This document shows, in pieces, positions 12,751 through 25,057 of a stretch of DNA of 64,000 nt. Numbering within the stretch: the stretch's first letter is position 1; each line of letters begins with the position of its first letter. The stretch spans positions 8,617,001 to 8,681,000 of the forward strand of contig JBAJFG010000019.1 of the NCBI GenBank assembly GCA_037903475.1. The letters are read 5' to 3'. A program made the translations under genes and the position numbers. The stretch comes from Ancylostoma caninum (taxonomy: Eukaryota; Nematoda; Chromadorea; Rhabditida; Ancylostomatidae). The notes under the pieces are model-generated. The model made no database searches. It was not told the DNA's origin and saw nothing but the letters and a program-made list of their open reading frames with translations.

Positions 12751-13250
12751 AGCAGAGGGGTAGAGATGGATGCGTTGTCAACTAAATGTGAACATATCCA
12801 CTCATCCGCCCTTTTATTCACTGACATGGCGCATGGATGCAATCAATCAGGGATAGTTTTCCCAAAGAAAAAAGGTTCGCGCTGTGGTTTGAGGTGAGCA
12901 GTTGGTAACATGCATTACTAAGGAGTTGAATCGGATTCGAATAAGCGTGCCTCGCCTCTTGAAAACTGTTGTAAGGAAATGCTCACACTTCAAATACAGC
13001 GTAACTCGACGACATTTTGCGTAGAATATAAAGTTTTCTGGTGATTAGTATGAGCTACCCTCTGCTAATTTCGAATCCAGCTGATGATACTTTTTCAATC
13101 AATGGATCTATTTAAGTATTATTCAATACATATCTTAAGTGTGAGTAATCACTTAAAATCAAAGGAACCTATCATGTCGTGTATGTACAACTATCTTCCA
13201 TTTCCAGGTAATAGATACTCTTAGAATTTGCTCACGTTGGTAGCGACGAC

Positions 13251-13304
13251 GTGGGCAAAGAATATGACAGGATAAAAACTTATCCAGTCATATTCTTCGC
13301 CCAC
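13251..13304. repeat. 25-bp inverted repeat with 4-nt loop
   Basis: Arms 13251-13275 and 13280-13304 pair at 23 of 25 positions around the loop aaac. It could form a pre-miRNA-sized hairpin or be a snap-back duplication; intergenic. Confidence 0.82.
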
Positions 13305-13731
13305 TAATAAAGACTTCAGATTTCTAGCGTCGTCTTCCATAAGCTCCAGGAGTCAGGGAAGTTGCAGAGCTGGGCGCGACATAGCGATACTTTTCTATTA
13401 ATGCTATACGTAGTACTACACACAAATTATGATTTAGGAGCCGAAATTAACTCAGAAACAACTGTGCCGCTCTTTCTTAATTTCCGCTTGCTTTGGTCCT
13501 GATTGGCTTACATTGACCTCGATGGAGTTTTCTTGTGCGCATTTGCAATTATCAAATGATGATACAATATCTGTTCTCTAATTGGCAACAAAAACGATTC
13601 AGTTCTCATTGAGCGTACGCCAAAAAACGCACGTGTTGCGAACCTGTTTGCAATTACATACATTGGATTGGATTTATCATATGGCAGGCCCCATGAAAAC
13701 TGAACCATCATCAATAAATGCAGATAAGGTA

Positions 13732-14053
13732 GCCGCTATACTCCTCGAGGAGTATAGCACCTTGCTTCGCCGTCGCCGGCGACGGCGGCCGCCAATGCTG
13801 ACGACCCCTCATAATCGATACGCACCGGCGCTGCAGTCGCCAACATTGGCGGCCGCCGATCGCCAGTGTTGGCAACCAATCGATACGCACCGATGTCACA
13901 GTCGCCAACATTGGCGGCCGCCGATGTTGGCGATCGCCAGTCGCCGGCGATGGCGGCCGCCGCCGCCGCTCCGCCCACAATCGATGCGTATCGGCCTCAC
14001 AGTCGCCGGCGACGACGACGCAAGGTGCTACAGTCCTCGAGGACTATAGCGGC
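13732..14053. mobile_element. GC-rich foldback element with palindromic termini
   Basis: Terminal inverted repeats of 34 bp (13732-13765 and 14020-14053) match at 31 positions. Each terminus is itself a near-perfect palindrome centred on cctcgagg (13736-13757 on the left, 14028-14049 on the right). The interior is very GC-rich against an AT-rich background. It consists of repeated palindromic blocks (gtcgccaacattggcg, ggcggccgcc, atcgatacgcaccg). Open frames on both strands follow from the repeat composition and are not genes. No clear target duplication was found. Confidence 0.75.
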
Positions 14054-15349
14054 AGTGTCAGCCGTGCTTGAAAATTGCCGCCCTCCTTTTTTTAGCGTGA
14101 TGATAAAGTGAATACAAGGTCTCTCGTTTTAACTGCCTTGATCCTGAATCCACTGTCAGGTGCAGGGTAATTATTAAACCAACAGATATGGGATTGTTTT
14201 ATATCAGCAACGTGTCATATCTTTCCCTACTGTACGTTTGAGAATGGAGTCTGCACTAACGAAGGCAGCAGCACTTTATTCAAAGGTTATGAGTACTTCA
14301 ATCAAATCTGTATGTGTACTGTAGGTGATCTGAAGGAATAATGTAGTAATTGATCGCTAATATGAAGGAGAGAAAATTGGTTAAATTGATACTAAACGTT
14401 CATTCACATCTATGTTGCAGGCAGAGTTGCTATTTATGTCACAACGATTCCTACTCAGGCAGCAGCAGAAACTTTGAAATGACGAGTGGAGGCTTGAGCG
14501 CTGCCGGAGTTGACGTACTTCCGCTTCCACGACATGTTGAATGTTTGGGAAAGGACATGAGTATTTCCTGATGAGTAGAGGACTGTTTAACTGTGGTATG
14601 AAACTGTCTTTTGTTCCGCCTGACAGGACTTTCTTTGTGGAAGCGCGTAAAGGGCAATCTCTTAACTAGTGTATTAGATTGGTGCCAAAATAATGCATGT
14701 TGTCAAATTTCCAAGCATAGCTCGCGTCAAATTGCAGGAAATAAGGCACCGAAAAACGCGCATTAGTTTTTGTACCAACCTAACTGTTTCTCAAGCTGTG
14801 AAGGGATTTGTTCTGATTTTCATTAGTGATTCTTTGCTTTTTATGCTTAACATCGCGTTCCTGTTACCATATCTGTTGAGGTTTCCACTCAAAAACCATC
14901 TCTATTTAGTGCACGAACAGAGAACGAGCTTCTTCATAGACTGTAAATGGCGTTCTTGGAAGTTTATCCGGGACTCCTAGAGACCGCGATCACAAGCAAT
15001 CCTAGACGTCGTCAAATAAAGCAATTGGATTTGATGACCAATATACACCATGTAATTTGTGCCAAATTTTAGAGAAATCGGTTTTTGCAGTAGCTTTTCT
15101 GTAGAGGATAACCTCATTATCTATTCGACGATCCTAATTTGATTGTTGGGCGATTGCTTCATTCGATATAGTATAATCTCTTTGCCCGATAGTCGTCCAA
15201 AGACCTCGCTTTAATTCATCCCTCATCATTCGCACCGTTCAGAATGCTTTTTCCCGAATATACATTTGTGCAACTTCAGTGGTAGCACAGTTACCGTCAT
15301 CCCGAATAAGCCGTTTTCCTTTACGATGTGGCGGTGCATCTCATTTTTT

Positions 15350-15382
15350 AAACCGCGTCGTCGCACCGCAACGACGCGGTTT
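15350..15382. repeat. 12-bp perfect inverted repeat, 9-nt loop
   Basis: Arms 15350-15361 and 15371-15382 (aaaccgcgtcgt and its reverse complement) are exact. A short hairpin of unknown meaning. Confidence 0.75.
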
Positions 15383-16149
15383 CACTGCGGGTCGACAAGC
15401 GCCGACTTACGTAGCTTAAATCCTAACCTAAGGTGTAGGATACGCTTTCAGTTTGTCCGGATGGCGCCCCTTTGTGGCTGTGCTGTTAACGAAGCCACCA
15501 TAATAGGTGAGACAAACCCTCGTCGGTGTTACGCACTTAATTGGAGGCCCCGCGTGAAGCGAACCCTGCTTCGTTTAGCGCGAAGATGAAAGAAATAGCA
15601 CAGTTTTGGAGACGCAGGTAGGTTTTGCCGGAGCAGAGCTTCGCTGAGCGCAAAACAGACAAGGGATGGTTTCTGAAAGAGAACATATCTTCGCCAGTAA
15701 GAATTACAAAGCAGCATCAGTGAGACTCCACCGGTCGGTGCTACAACCAGATACGGTTTCTGAAGGCGGAGAACCAGTCGCCTCAAACTATAACTGCTGA
15801 CGTTCACTGAAGGAATGAATAGTCATCAACTAACGTCCGCGACCTTCCTCATCCTCATGTATGATTTTTCCAACACGTACCTTTTGCAACGAATGTTGGA
15901 CTGTGCTTTCGTTGAGACTTCCTTGGCGCCATACGGAGTTGATGTACCAACCTCTTTGTGCCTCACACGGTTCGGGTTAGAAGTCGTAGAAGTATGTCAG
16001 TCAAATCAGTTGCTTTGACTATACCAATTCTAACATGCAAAACTTGCCTATAAATGTAATTTTACAGAGATAGTTATGCTTGTGCTGCTTTAGAGGCGTG
16101 GGAGAGCTGGTTTGGACACCTTATCCGGAAGCTCGAGACCTAGTGATGA

Positions 16150-16510
16150 TCAATATCTGAATGATCTAGCTGGCCAACTGCAGTTTTCCAGCAAGACAAC
16201 GCCGCCGTCCACGTGTCTGATCCAACGAGAAGCTGGCTTCAGGAGCACCGCCTACGCACAACTGACCGACCCGCATGTTCGCCAGACTGTAACCCAGCTG
16301 AGAACATGTGGTGCATATTTACACCCCACGTTCGTCGGAATAACTATGTAGCAGTATAACACGATCGGCGACTTGAAGGTGGCGATGCTGGAGGCTTGCG
16401 ACCAGATTGTCGGAAACATCACACAAAACCTAATAACAAAATATGCCACGAAGGATTTTTCACGTCATCCGCAAAGATGATGGTCGATTATTGATTGTCT
16501 GGTTATAGTG
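16150..16510 (+). pseudogene. Tc3/Tc1-like (DD34E) transposase C-terminal fragment
   Basis: The translated fragment keeps FSQQDNAAVHVS and, 34 residues after that Asp, CSPDCNPAENMWCI. This is the second D and the E of a DD34E Tc1-family catalytic triad. Downstream, in a shifted frame, come GDLKVAMLEACDQIVGNI and finally HVIRKDDG, typical of the C-terminal end of Tc3-like proteins. The first D and the DNA-binding part are absent, and at least two frameshifts are present. It is a dead fragment; no terminal repeats could be assigned. Confidence 0.75.
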
Positions 16511-17655
16511 ATAAATTTCTTCAACGCTCGTGAGTGGATACATAATTTTGATACAGGCAGAAAATTTTCATGTACACGAGCTCTGGTCCGATCTGCGGAA
16601 AATGATGGGAAACAGGAACAGAAAGTTCACGTTTGCTGGGATAGTATTAGGAGAATTCCATGGAGCAGGTTCCCTTTTGTGGAGATCAATATGAGCCAAA
16701 ATATTGACCATCTTGGGCTGGATACATAATTTTGATACGCGCTGTAGTTGGACTGTGTTCGCAGTCGTAAAGTTGGTCGTAATCATTGTTGTTCACATCA
16801 GTCACGTTAAGTGCTCCGCAAAAGATCTGTCACTAGATCCCGACAGTAGGTTCCTGTCTTCTGGCACTGATAAGACCAGCTCTCTGTTTGTTTTTCCGCA
16901 ATACATCCGCGGTGGATCCGCACATGCCCCCCACCGACTCCCTACCTCGGGCGTACCGCGGATCCACCACGGGCAAAAAGTTCGGAGTCACAAGGTCCCG
17001 CTTAGCCCCCAACATTGTTTTTCTCTTTTTTCTACATTGAGCAAACACTATTAAAGATGTCAAATTGTGACATCACTGACTACTGCACGAGCGAGTGCGC
17101 TCTAACGCTTTGCTTCAGACGCAATGTTCTATTCTTCTGCTACATTTTTTGGAGACAACCGTGTTAGAACTGTGATGTTGACATTGCAGATTAAAGGCAG
17201 GACGTATGCAATTTCCCAGCAATGGTATTGGTTCTTTCGGTTACCAACACAAAATGCCATGCTCTGCATTTGTTTCCCTTCTACTTCCAGACCATTATCT
17301 GAGTAAGAAGGCATATTTATTAAAAATTATGCTAATATTGGAGGCCAAGCATAATAAGACTATGAACAACATTGTTCAGCAGAACTCTTTATCGAACTGT
17401 CCATCACCCTTCAAACTTGAGTAATTAAGCCTTAGATGTTTTCTGGACAGAAAAATGAAGAATAAAATGAGAAGAACTACAAATCCGACAGAAGCACTCC
17501 TTTTTAGTAGCGTTGTGGGATTTGTTTCACCCCACATCACGGCTTTCTCACCAAACTCAAAGAACGTGAAAATTAACATCAAAATTCTACATTCGATACA
17601 TGGTAGACTGTTCACTTGGTCCCAATGCACCAGCTACATGAGCCATGCAGAGACA

Positions 17656-20600
17656 TCACGCAAAGCTGAATTCTTCATGGTAGATTAGGTAATTCTTGTT
17701 TCTTTTCCGCCATATCTGTATTGACTTTCCTTTCAGCACTCCCATCTTATCCGTCGTTATTTCGAAATCTACTTTGAGGATGATAAAGTCAGAAGTCATT
17801 TGATAGTCTTCCTCTGAGATCTGGAAAAGATATGAATCTGAGGCTAATCGTAATTTCACTGTTAGATATAGTACTAGTTGTGATTCTGTAACCACTGCTA
17901 CAAATATTACCCTAGCTGTCGTTTTTCCCATGAGATTCTCGATTTCCATCAGTTCCTGTTTGACTGCTGAAACTAAAGCGAATTAGAAATTGCTCGATCG
18001 AATTATTGAAATGGATGAGAGTCCTCATGCTTTTCTTTTCGATTCATTCCGAGTTTTGTGTTTTTACTGCTGGAGAAATTAAGATCTGTTGTACTCGAAA
18101 CAACAATTTTAAAAATCATTTGTGTAGAAAAAGCGTGCTACATTTCGTCATCTTTCGTTTTTGTTGTTCAGTCAGAAACTTAGTTTGATCATAGATTTGA
18201 TTTTCCACCTTCCCTTCCGTAAACACCTTTCTTCCCAGTCTGGATGAGCACAGTATCAGCATCGTGGAAAGTAGCCGCCTGAAAATTTGCGTACCAGGAT
18301 TAGATGCTCGATCAAAAATCAAGTTCTCACTGAAAGAAATTTTAAAGAAGCGCAATTGGCACTGCATACAGAAGCGTTGATAGTGGCATCGTGTTTGTAG
18401 GACTAGGCATCGTGTTTGTAGGACTAGGCATCGTGTTTGTAGGACTTAAAGGGAACTGCTACTACGAACTATTGAATAGTGCCACCATGGTTGACGCAGT
18501 ACGGGAAAAAGGTCAAACGAGCAAATGTTTATTATTTGCACGACAATATGACCTGCATATAAAAAATAAGGTTGTGAAAAGGTGTGAGACCTTGGCTGTC
18601 CCTCTCATCATGTTCGTCAGACTTGTCCTGTCCAGATATCACCTCTTTAGAGCTATGAAGAATCATATCCAATAAAAAGAATGAGGTTCAATAACTAACA
18701 CGAACCCAAAAGTGAGGTGTCGAGCATTTTTGATCAACAGCCTCCAGATTTCTAGCAGAGGAGGATCGAAAAGCTGGCGGAGAGCTGGGCAAGGATCTTC
18801 GACGAAACATACCATTCTCGGAAAATATGCTGTGGGTGTCGCAAAACATTTTGAACACTTCAATATTCCGAGTAGTAGGGAGTGGTTATTAGATTTCAAT
18901 CAGTACAGCAGTTACACGATGAAGGGTGGACCTGGATGCATACCGAATTTTGGCGCATGAGGAAACGGGCAGGGTAGGTGAACAAAGGGAATTTCCTCTC
19001 GAGTCAGCAGTTCCTAAGAATTTGTCTAGAAACGAAAAAGACCAAGTATACACAGCAGAAACTATGATTCTCCATAGGAACATAGCTGGATACTGCCCTA
19101 GATCGCTCAACGAGTTAGTGATGGAACAGCTGTGGAATGTGACTCACCTCATCCCATTGTTGTTCTTCTATAGCCTTGCAGTAGTCGTCGAAAATGGGTT
19201 TCAAGATTGACTTAGCTTCTGAAGTAAAATGATATGAGCGCTCTGATTTATTCGATTGGTGCGGAAGTTTTTTTTCCTTCAAAGTCGAATAGTTTTTTTC
19301 TAAGAATCTATAGTTTTTTGATGCAGTGCAACATCTAGATATTGATAGTACATGTAGTGCAAATCCTGCTCTCTGTGTTGTGTATACAAATGATATCTAC
19401 TAGTGCAGTTAAGAGACATGAAATATCAAGAATTTCATGGACACTGAGTTTTCGCTCTGTGAATTCCCGACAACGTTATAAGCAATTCAGTTCAAAAACC
19501 TTTTTTTGCATTTGGATGATAGATATATACAATGCGCTCCATAAGTATAGACGCACCCCAGAAAACACTGGTAACAGTTCAACGTAACTTTTTGGAAAAA
19601 GCCGCGAAGGTCAGTCAAATCAGCGTGCGCAAAAACCTTAGTCTCCGCCGTTTTACCGGAAGTTATGGAAAAAGATGAGTAGGTTCAGCAATTCCCCCTT
19701 ATAGGGAACGTTTCATAAGTATAGATGCACTTTCAAAACCAACAATTTCAAAGCGGGAATTCCCTTGCAACAGCAGATTAGTAGTTGATAGGCCTTCACA
19801 ATTTCCAAACAAGTACGAAAACGTGGTTTGGCATAGTTTTATGTATCACTTCCAGCAATGACTATCGAAACGGTTCTTAGTACATGTACTAGCCTTTTTC
19901 GAGGTTTGCTAAGCCAGAAAATATTCAATTCCGGCTTGTTCGTTTTGAGGGAGTCTGGCACTTCTTGTATATCTACCCAGTAGCGAGCGTTCATTATGAT
20001 GAAGTCCAAATCAAGCTTTTTCACCCGGAAAAGTCATTTCAAAATGGTACAGGCTTTCGAAAGGGCAAAAAACAACCAACTAGTTTTTTAGAAGCGACGA
20101 TCCAAACGTTCCTTCCGAAAAAAAAAAACGAAGTCGTGAAGCTTCATGAAATCAAATAACCCCAAGTATGAGACGAAGACAACATTGTGCAATACTGATA
20201 TTGCGGCTAAATGCCTTTTCAACCCTTTCATCGCATCATGGAGCCGGCACAACGGCTCAGACACAACTGATGCGCATCATGGACTTCGAGTCTAGGCAGG
20301 GTATGAGAGGCCGTCCTTGATGCGATATCTTCGTTGGCATACCAAATTACTCCCTTCGATTGTATGAGTCAATATCTTGTACCTGTCTGCATATGGACCC
20401 CAAAGACCCCCCTCTCTACTCAATAATCCTCCGATTTCACAACCTTGCGGCATGTAAATCTTTTAGCTGAGCTATGCTTCCTTCAGAAAGGTGTGATCCC
20501 CCTTGAGATGGAGATCTACGTTGTGGACGCTTACTAGTTCTTATTAAAATATTGACCCCAATTTTTCCCCCTGGAGATAAGATGTATTTGTGCTTCCCCA

Positions 20601-23600
20601 TAGACTGCGTCTATACATACATAAAAACGGCCCTTCAAAGGTGAGGTGACGAATCTATCCGGATTTTCCATATGTGAAGTTGTAAAACACCGCAAATTTA
20701 GGTTTTCTGGCATGACGAATTGATTGACGTTTGGAACCTTTGTCGAGAAGCTGTAGTGAATTGAGTATCGGCACTTTCTGGGGTGCGTCTATGTATACTT
20801 ACGAAATGCATTGTATGTCCATAGGGGAGATCTGGGGCAGTGGACTCACTTTTGAAGAATAGTACACTACCACTTTCAAGGGATTTTTATTGGTTTTCCT
20901 GGGAATGTCGATTGACTAAAAGTTTCGGCGACTTTACTAGGAAGCGGTCCACCACTACTCATATTCTGAAGGAAATCTGCTTAAATGACTCCACATCCTC
21001 CCAGCTCCATAGCCTTCCAATTCATAATAAAAAAATTCCACAAACATATGGTTATAAAAATTATAGTCTTCATTATAGTCTTCCTAATCCCTATAGCTTT
21101 GTGCACATAACGCCAGGGGTGTGTTGGCTGAGCAACAGTCCTTGCTGATCAATCAATCAGTTAACTGAGCAATCACACCGTTTGTCTAGGCTATAGCGAA
21201 GTGAATGTTGCGCAAGAAATTGAAATCGGCAAAAATCCGACGAAACTTGTGCAACAGCCTGATAATGAAGCTAATAAAAATGCTCATACATTTGTACAAA
21301 CATAATGGTAAATTACGACCAGCTGGCGCCAGTGCATCCGCACTTCACTGGAGCTTACATCGTCAATCGACTTACAATGATTCGTTTGACAAACATGACG
21401 TGATAAACATCTGGTAAGCTGGGGCAGAACTACTTTAGCACCTTCCCTGCATAGGCCCACAGCCTTTCCGAAGAACAGCGCGGACTTCGACCGTGACTTT
21501 GGAGCACCAGCCACGTCCCGTCAATGGTTTAAATTGGGCTGGTAAGTTTATCGCGCATGCGGTTCACTCAAATGAAATTTTGGATAAGTCGGCAAACATG
21601 ATCAGAAGAGAGGACAGCTTGGAAACGCAGCCCTAACGGCTTTATGGTTTGAGTAAAAGCCTTAGCAGCAATGATAGTGGGACGAAAGCTAGACCAGCAA
21701 TCGAGGGAAGGATGACAGCAACTGGGACCAGTTGCTGCTAGGGTTTTTACTCGAACCATTACGCTACTCATCCCGCGTTGATGTTGCACAGTTATCAGTG
21801 TTGTAACCTTATTCTTGTTCTGATTGCTTTTGTAATGGCGATTCACTGATGGTTCAAATTTCGATGACGTAAAGAAATTTTTATCCCCCATTGACTTTGT
21901 TGTTTCCTCTGAGAAGAAATAAATATTTATATGAGATGAATATCAAATTGCGATTCACTACATAAATGCACATGCATACAGCGAGTTTACTTAAACGACA
22001 TAGAGGTTATGGGTTCTAGAAATTTACATGAATACTTATCTTAGATCATTTTCAAGACAGAAGCTAAAGAAAACGTGATTGAGTGTTTCGTGTGAGGGAT
22101 CTTTCGAAGATTTTGGAAGCACGGGAGTGTTCTCAAAAGGATGATGGTGAAAATGTTAGTGATGAATGCTAAGACGAAAGCTACAGAATTAAGAAAAACT
22201 TAAGTAGTGTAATGAAATTCTATCGAGATTACATGTATTTCGATTATTTTTGCCCGAAGCAGCGATCCACTGCATGAATGTGTATTCTAGCGCTGGATGA
22301 GGAAACTGATCAACTAGCCTTATACAGTGCGTTTCATAATTATAGGGACACCCGATTTTTTGCTGTAGCGAGCTTCACTGTGAACCAATCGATCTGATTT
22401 TTTCGTTATTCAATTCGGGATGTGAAATAACCTCTAGAGGCATATTTTCTATTGACATCATCAATAAATAAGATTTTTATAGAGAAAGATAGAAAAACCT
22501 GTGTTTCAAAATTATAGGGACACTTGGACTTGATGAAACGATTTACCCAGAAAACGGAATCTGTCAGTGCAGTTGTTACCAGTGAGTTATTCCCTATCCA
22601 TTGCTAATCCGAACCTTCGGTTCTTCAAACTGGTGTAGGTGTTCCAGATGATGTTCGGCCCAACATCGATTTTAGTTTCTTGAACTGTGCTTTAAAGTTT
22701 TTTGGCATAAAAGTTCTAGACGTATCAAGCATGGAACCATCTAGAATTTGTCTTAGAACCATTTTCCGCTAGAAATGAGTTTTATAAGCGTTTTTCAGGT
22801 ACAAGGCCTCGAGTTTGTGGCAGCTTTATCGTGCTGTCGCGCCTTGAGCCACGGGGATAACTGCACTTTCTTGAACCAAAGCAAACTTTTGTCAACGATA
22901 ACCACTCAGATGTGATGTAGCATGATCACACAGGATTTGATGAATGCCTCTATGTTGAATTCTAGTTGATACAAAGGCGATGAACAGCCTACGACATGCA
23001 CGAGATCCAATCGACACTGCACACAGTCGCTTCCTAAATCCCATCAATAAAAGGAAGCATAATTGTGGCCTTAATTCTTCAATAAGTCCTCTTTTCTGTA
23101 TGAATTGATCAAATTCTCTCTTATTCATAAAATCAGATAATATTTCTGGAGAAAAGAATTAGTTTCCCAAGACGGTACTTGGGAGGCAAAATGGCTTGTT
23201 CGAGCATGTCATGTCGTGCACGGCGTAAGTTGTTCATCGCCTTTGTATCAAATAGAATTCAACATAGAGCCACTCATCGAATCCTGTGTGATCATGCTAC
23301 ATCACATCTGAGTGGTTATCGTTCACAAAAGTTTGCTTTGGTTCAAGAAAGTACAGTTATCCCCGTGGGTGAAGGCACCACGGCACGATAAAGGTGCCAC
23401 AAACTCGACGCCTTGTACTTGAAAAGCACTTATAAAACTCAATTTTAGCGGAAAATGGCTCTACGACAAATTCTAGATGGTTCCATGCTTAATGCGTCTA
23501 GAACTTTTATGCTAAAAAAACTTTAAAGCACAGTTCAAGAAACTAAGGTCGATGTTGGGCCGAACCTTATCTGGAACACCTTCACCAGTTTGAAGAACCA

Positions 23601-24335
23601 AAGGTTCGGATTAGCAATGGATACGGAATAACCCACTGGTAACAACTGCACTGACAGATTCCGTTTTCTGGGTAAATCGTTTCATCAAGTCCAAGTGTCC
23701 CTATAATTTTGAAACACTGGTTTTTCTATCTTTCTCTATAAAAATCTTATATATTGATGATGTTAACGGAAAATATGTCTCTAGAGGTAATTTCACATCC
23801 TGAATTGAATAAAGAAGAAATCAGATCGATTGGTTCACGGTGAAGCTCGCTACAGCGAAAAATCGGGTGTCCCTATAATTATGAAACGCACTGTATACTA
23901 GCGAGCAAAACAGCTCCCAACCTGCGTATCATACATGGGTATGGCTGCGTAGGGAGCCTCAACCTTCAGCTAGCTAGCATAAGCCATGATTACAAACTGT
24001 TTCCTTGAACTGTAACTGTGAAAAGGTTCTGCATGAGGTCAAGATGTCTTGAATCAGAAGCGTCAGAGTAAGAGAAATTTGTAGGAATCGCGAGAAAGAT
24101 GCGATTTTGTATCAGCTGTGATCTCACAGCCCTGCTTATATGTCATGCTTTCAAAGCTTTCATGCAGAGGAATTGGAATTCTACTAATCTTTGGTTATGC
24201 ACCTATTCTATAAATAAAATATGCGTATAAATAAAATATATAAATAAAATCCGTTGTTTCTATGGCTTCTGGAAGCTTGCGAAGCAAAGAAAATCTAAAG
24301 AAATCCAGTAGGAACTGACCTTCTGAAGAGCACAT
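17656..24335 (-). CDS. Gene C: NTF2/SnoaL-like (DUF4440-type) small protein, long first intron
   Basis: Minus-strand exons are 24320-24335, 19148-19218, 18209-18278, 17911-17966 and 17656-17820, all GT-AG, 378 nt in total (125 aa). Exon 1 is 16 nt (M-C-S-S-E), differing from gene B's first exon at a single base, which is why I place it 5.1 kb upstream. Downstream blocks are EAKSILKPIFDDYCKAIEE, ATFHDADTVLIQTGKKGVYG, AVKQELMEIENLMGK and MTSDFIILK...SIQIWRKR...YLIYHEEFSFA. Intron 1 holds two Tc-type palindromic elements (19530-20813 and 22325-23893). The exon 1 assignment is the least certain part; exons 2-5 are firm by homology. Confidence 0.68.
18387..18446. repeat. 21-bp tandem repeat, ~2.9 copies
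   Basis: The unit gcatcgtgtttgtaggacta (plus g) is repeated with no visible differences. It lies in intron 2 of gene C. Confidence 0.92.
19530..20813. mobile_element. Tc-type non-autonomous element with terminal and internal binding-site repeats
   Basis: Ends CAATGCG... and its inverse (20783-20813) are flanked by TA on both sides (19528-19529, 20814-20815). The terminal motif cataagtatagacgcac (19540-19556) recurs in direct orientation 174 bp inside (19714-19730). The mirrored pair is present at the right end (20605-20628 internal, 20783-20803 terminal). This inverted/direct-repeat layout is the one known for Tc3-type elements, where transposase binds both sites. No transposase motif is visible inside; it is probably moved in trans. 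It sits in intron 1 of gene C. Confidence 0.82.
22325..23893. mobile_element. Large palindromic Tc-type element (~680-bp arms)
   Basis: Left arm about 22325-23003 and right arm about 23214-23893 are inverted copies of each other, with TA at both borders (22323-22324, 23894-23895). Each terminus has gtttcataattatagggacac (22331-22351), and a near-copy lies 172 bp inward (22503-22523); the right side mirrors this (23867-23887 and 23695-23715). Both inner arm ends carry a translatable stretch containing FIAFVS-x-RIQHR-x-x-HRILCDHATSHLSGYR, which may be a remnant of a Tc-transposase DNA-binding region. Thus each half looks like a 5' piece of the same element, fused head to head. It lies in intron 1 of gene C. 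Confidence 0.85.
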
Positions 24336-25057
24336 GCCGGCGCTATGGGGAGCTTGCGTGCACTGCCAAATGTGTGGTGGGCCTTGTATTCCGTGGTGTG
24401 GTGCATGGAAAATAATCAATTGACCGGGACTCTTTGTACACATGGTGGTGTGTACTAGTGACAATGATAGAAGCTCTGACGGGATTGTATATGTAAATAG
24501 TGTTTCCCCCGGATTGCATTGGCAGATTCGCGCTCGTAAAGTAGTTTTTTACTAGTTTTTTACGAGGTGGAATGGGGAGGACCAAAAGCAAAATCACATA
24601 AAAAATTCTATCCACCTTCTATCCATCCCCTTGATGCCTCACACTCTAAATGTTTTTCCGAGCTCAAAGCAGTGGTTGGAGTACTAATCTAACTGGCTAC
24701 GCTTAGATTTTCCACCGCTTTTCAAATACCTAGGTAAGACTATTCAACGAGCTGATAGGTTCAATCGAAGTGTCTCAGTACAATGTTATTCCGAGGCTTC
24801 GAATATATAAGAAATATATATATATATATATCGTAGAGTTGGAAATAGTACTAGAACAGTAGTATTGTAGTAATAGTACTAAATAGTACTTACCTAGTGT
24901 TCGTAAACTTCTCTTCAAACATGATGCAAGATGTGAGCTAAACCTGCACTAATTCGGTAGTACTTATCTCTACTGTGCAAGTACTATTTTAACTATTAAG
25001 TTTGGACTGCCTTTAGCACGGATATGCTCCAAAACAGAACAAGTAGCATGACATCGT
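24336..25057. other. Intergenic spacer upstream of gene C
   Basis: The promoter of gene C should lie here, but no TATA box or trans-splice acceptor could be assigned with confidence. There is a short TA-rich run near 24815 and repeated agtagta-type sequence at 24840-24890. No gene is seen. Confidence 0.45.

Larger units (their letters stand above)
12751..17655. other. Intergenic region with repeats, no intact gene
   Basis: It contains a 25-bp hairpin (13251-13304), a GC-rich foldback element (13732-14053), a 12-bp-arm hairpin (15350-15382), a Tc3-like transposase fragment (16150-16510) and a short direct repeat of tggatacataattttgatac (near 16535 and 16720). The open frames at 14350-14571 and 15266-15589 show no family I recognise and no splice pattern that convinces me. 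Confidence 0.5.

Noticed and set aside
13251..13304. microRNA precursor
   Set aside because: The size fits, but the near-perfect stem and 4-nt loop are better explained by snap-back duplication, and there is no paralogue or expression evidence.
13582..14111. 155-codon and other Arg/Pro/Ala-rich frames
   Set aside because: They are produced by GC-rich palindromic repeats of the foldback element; low-complexity, all frames partly open.
15266..15807. Frames of 92-107 codons as a host gene
   Set aside because: No recognisable family, no convincing splice pattern; a hairpin and GC-rich repeat-like sequence instead.
16895..16975. Spliced-leader or snRNA gene in the ccgcggtggatccgc inverted repeat
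   Set aside because: No SL sequence, Sm site or snRNA boxes; only an imperfect 15-bp hairpin.
24195..24615. Minus frames of 89-90 codons near gene C exon 1
   Set aside because: No domain; only the 16-nt first exon at 24320-24335 matches the gene family.
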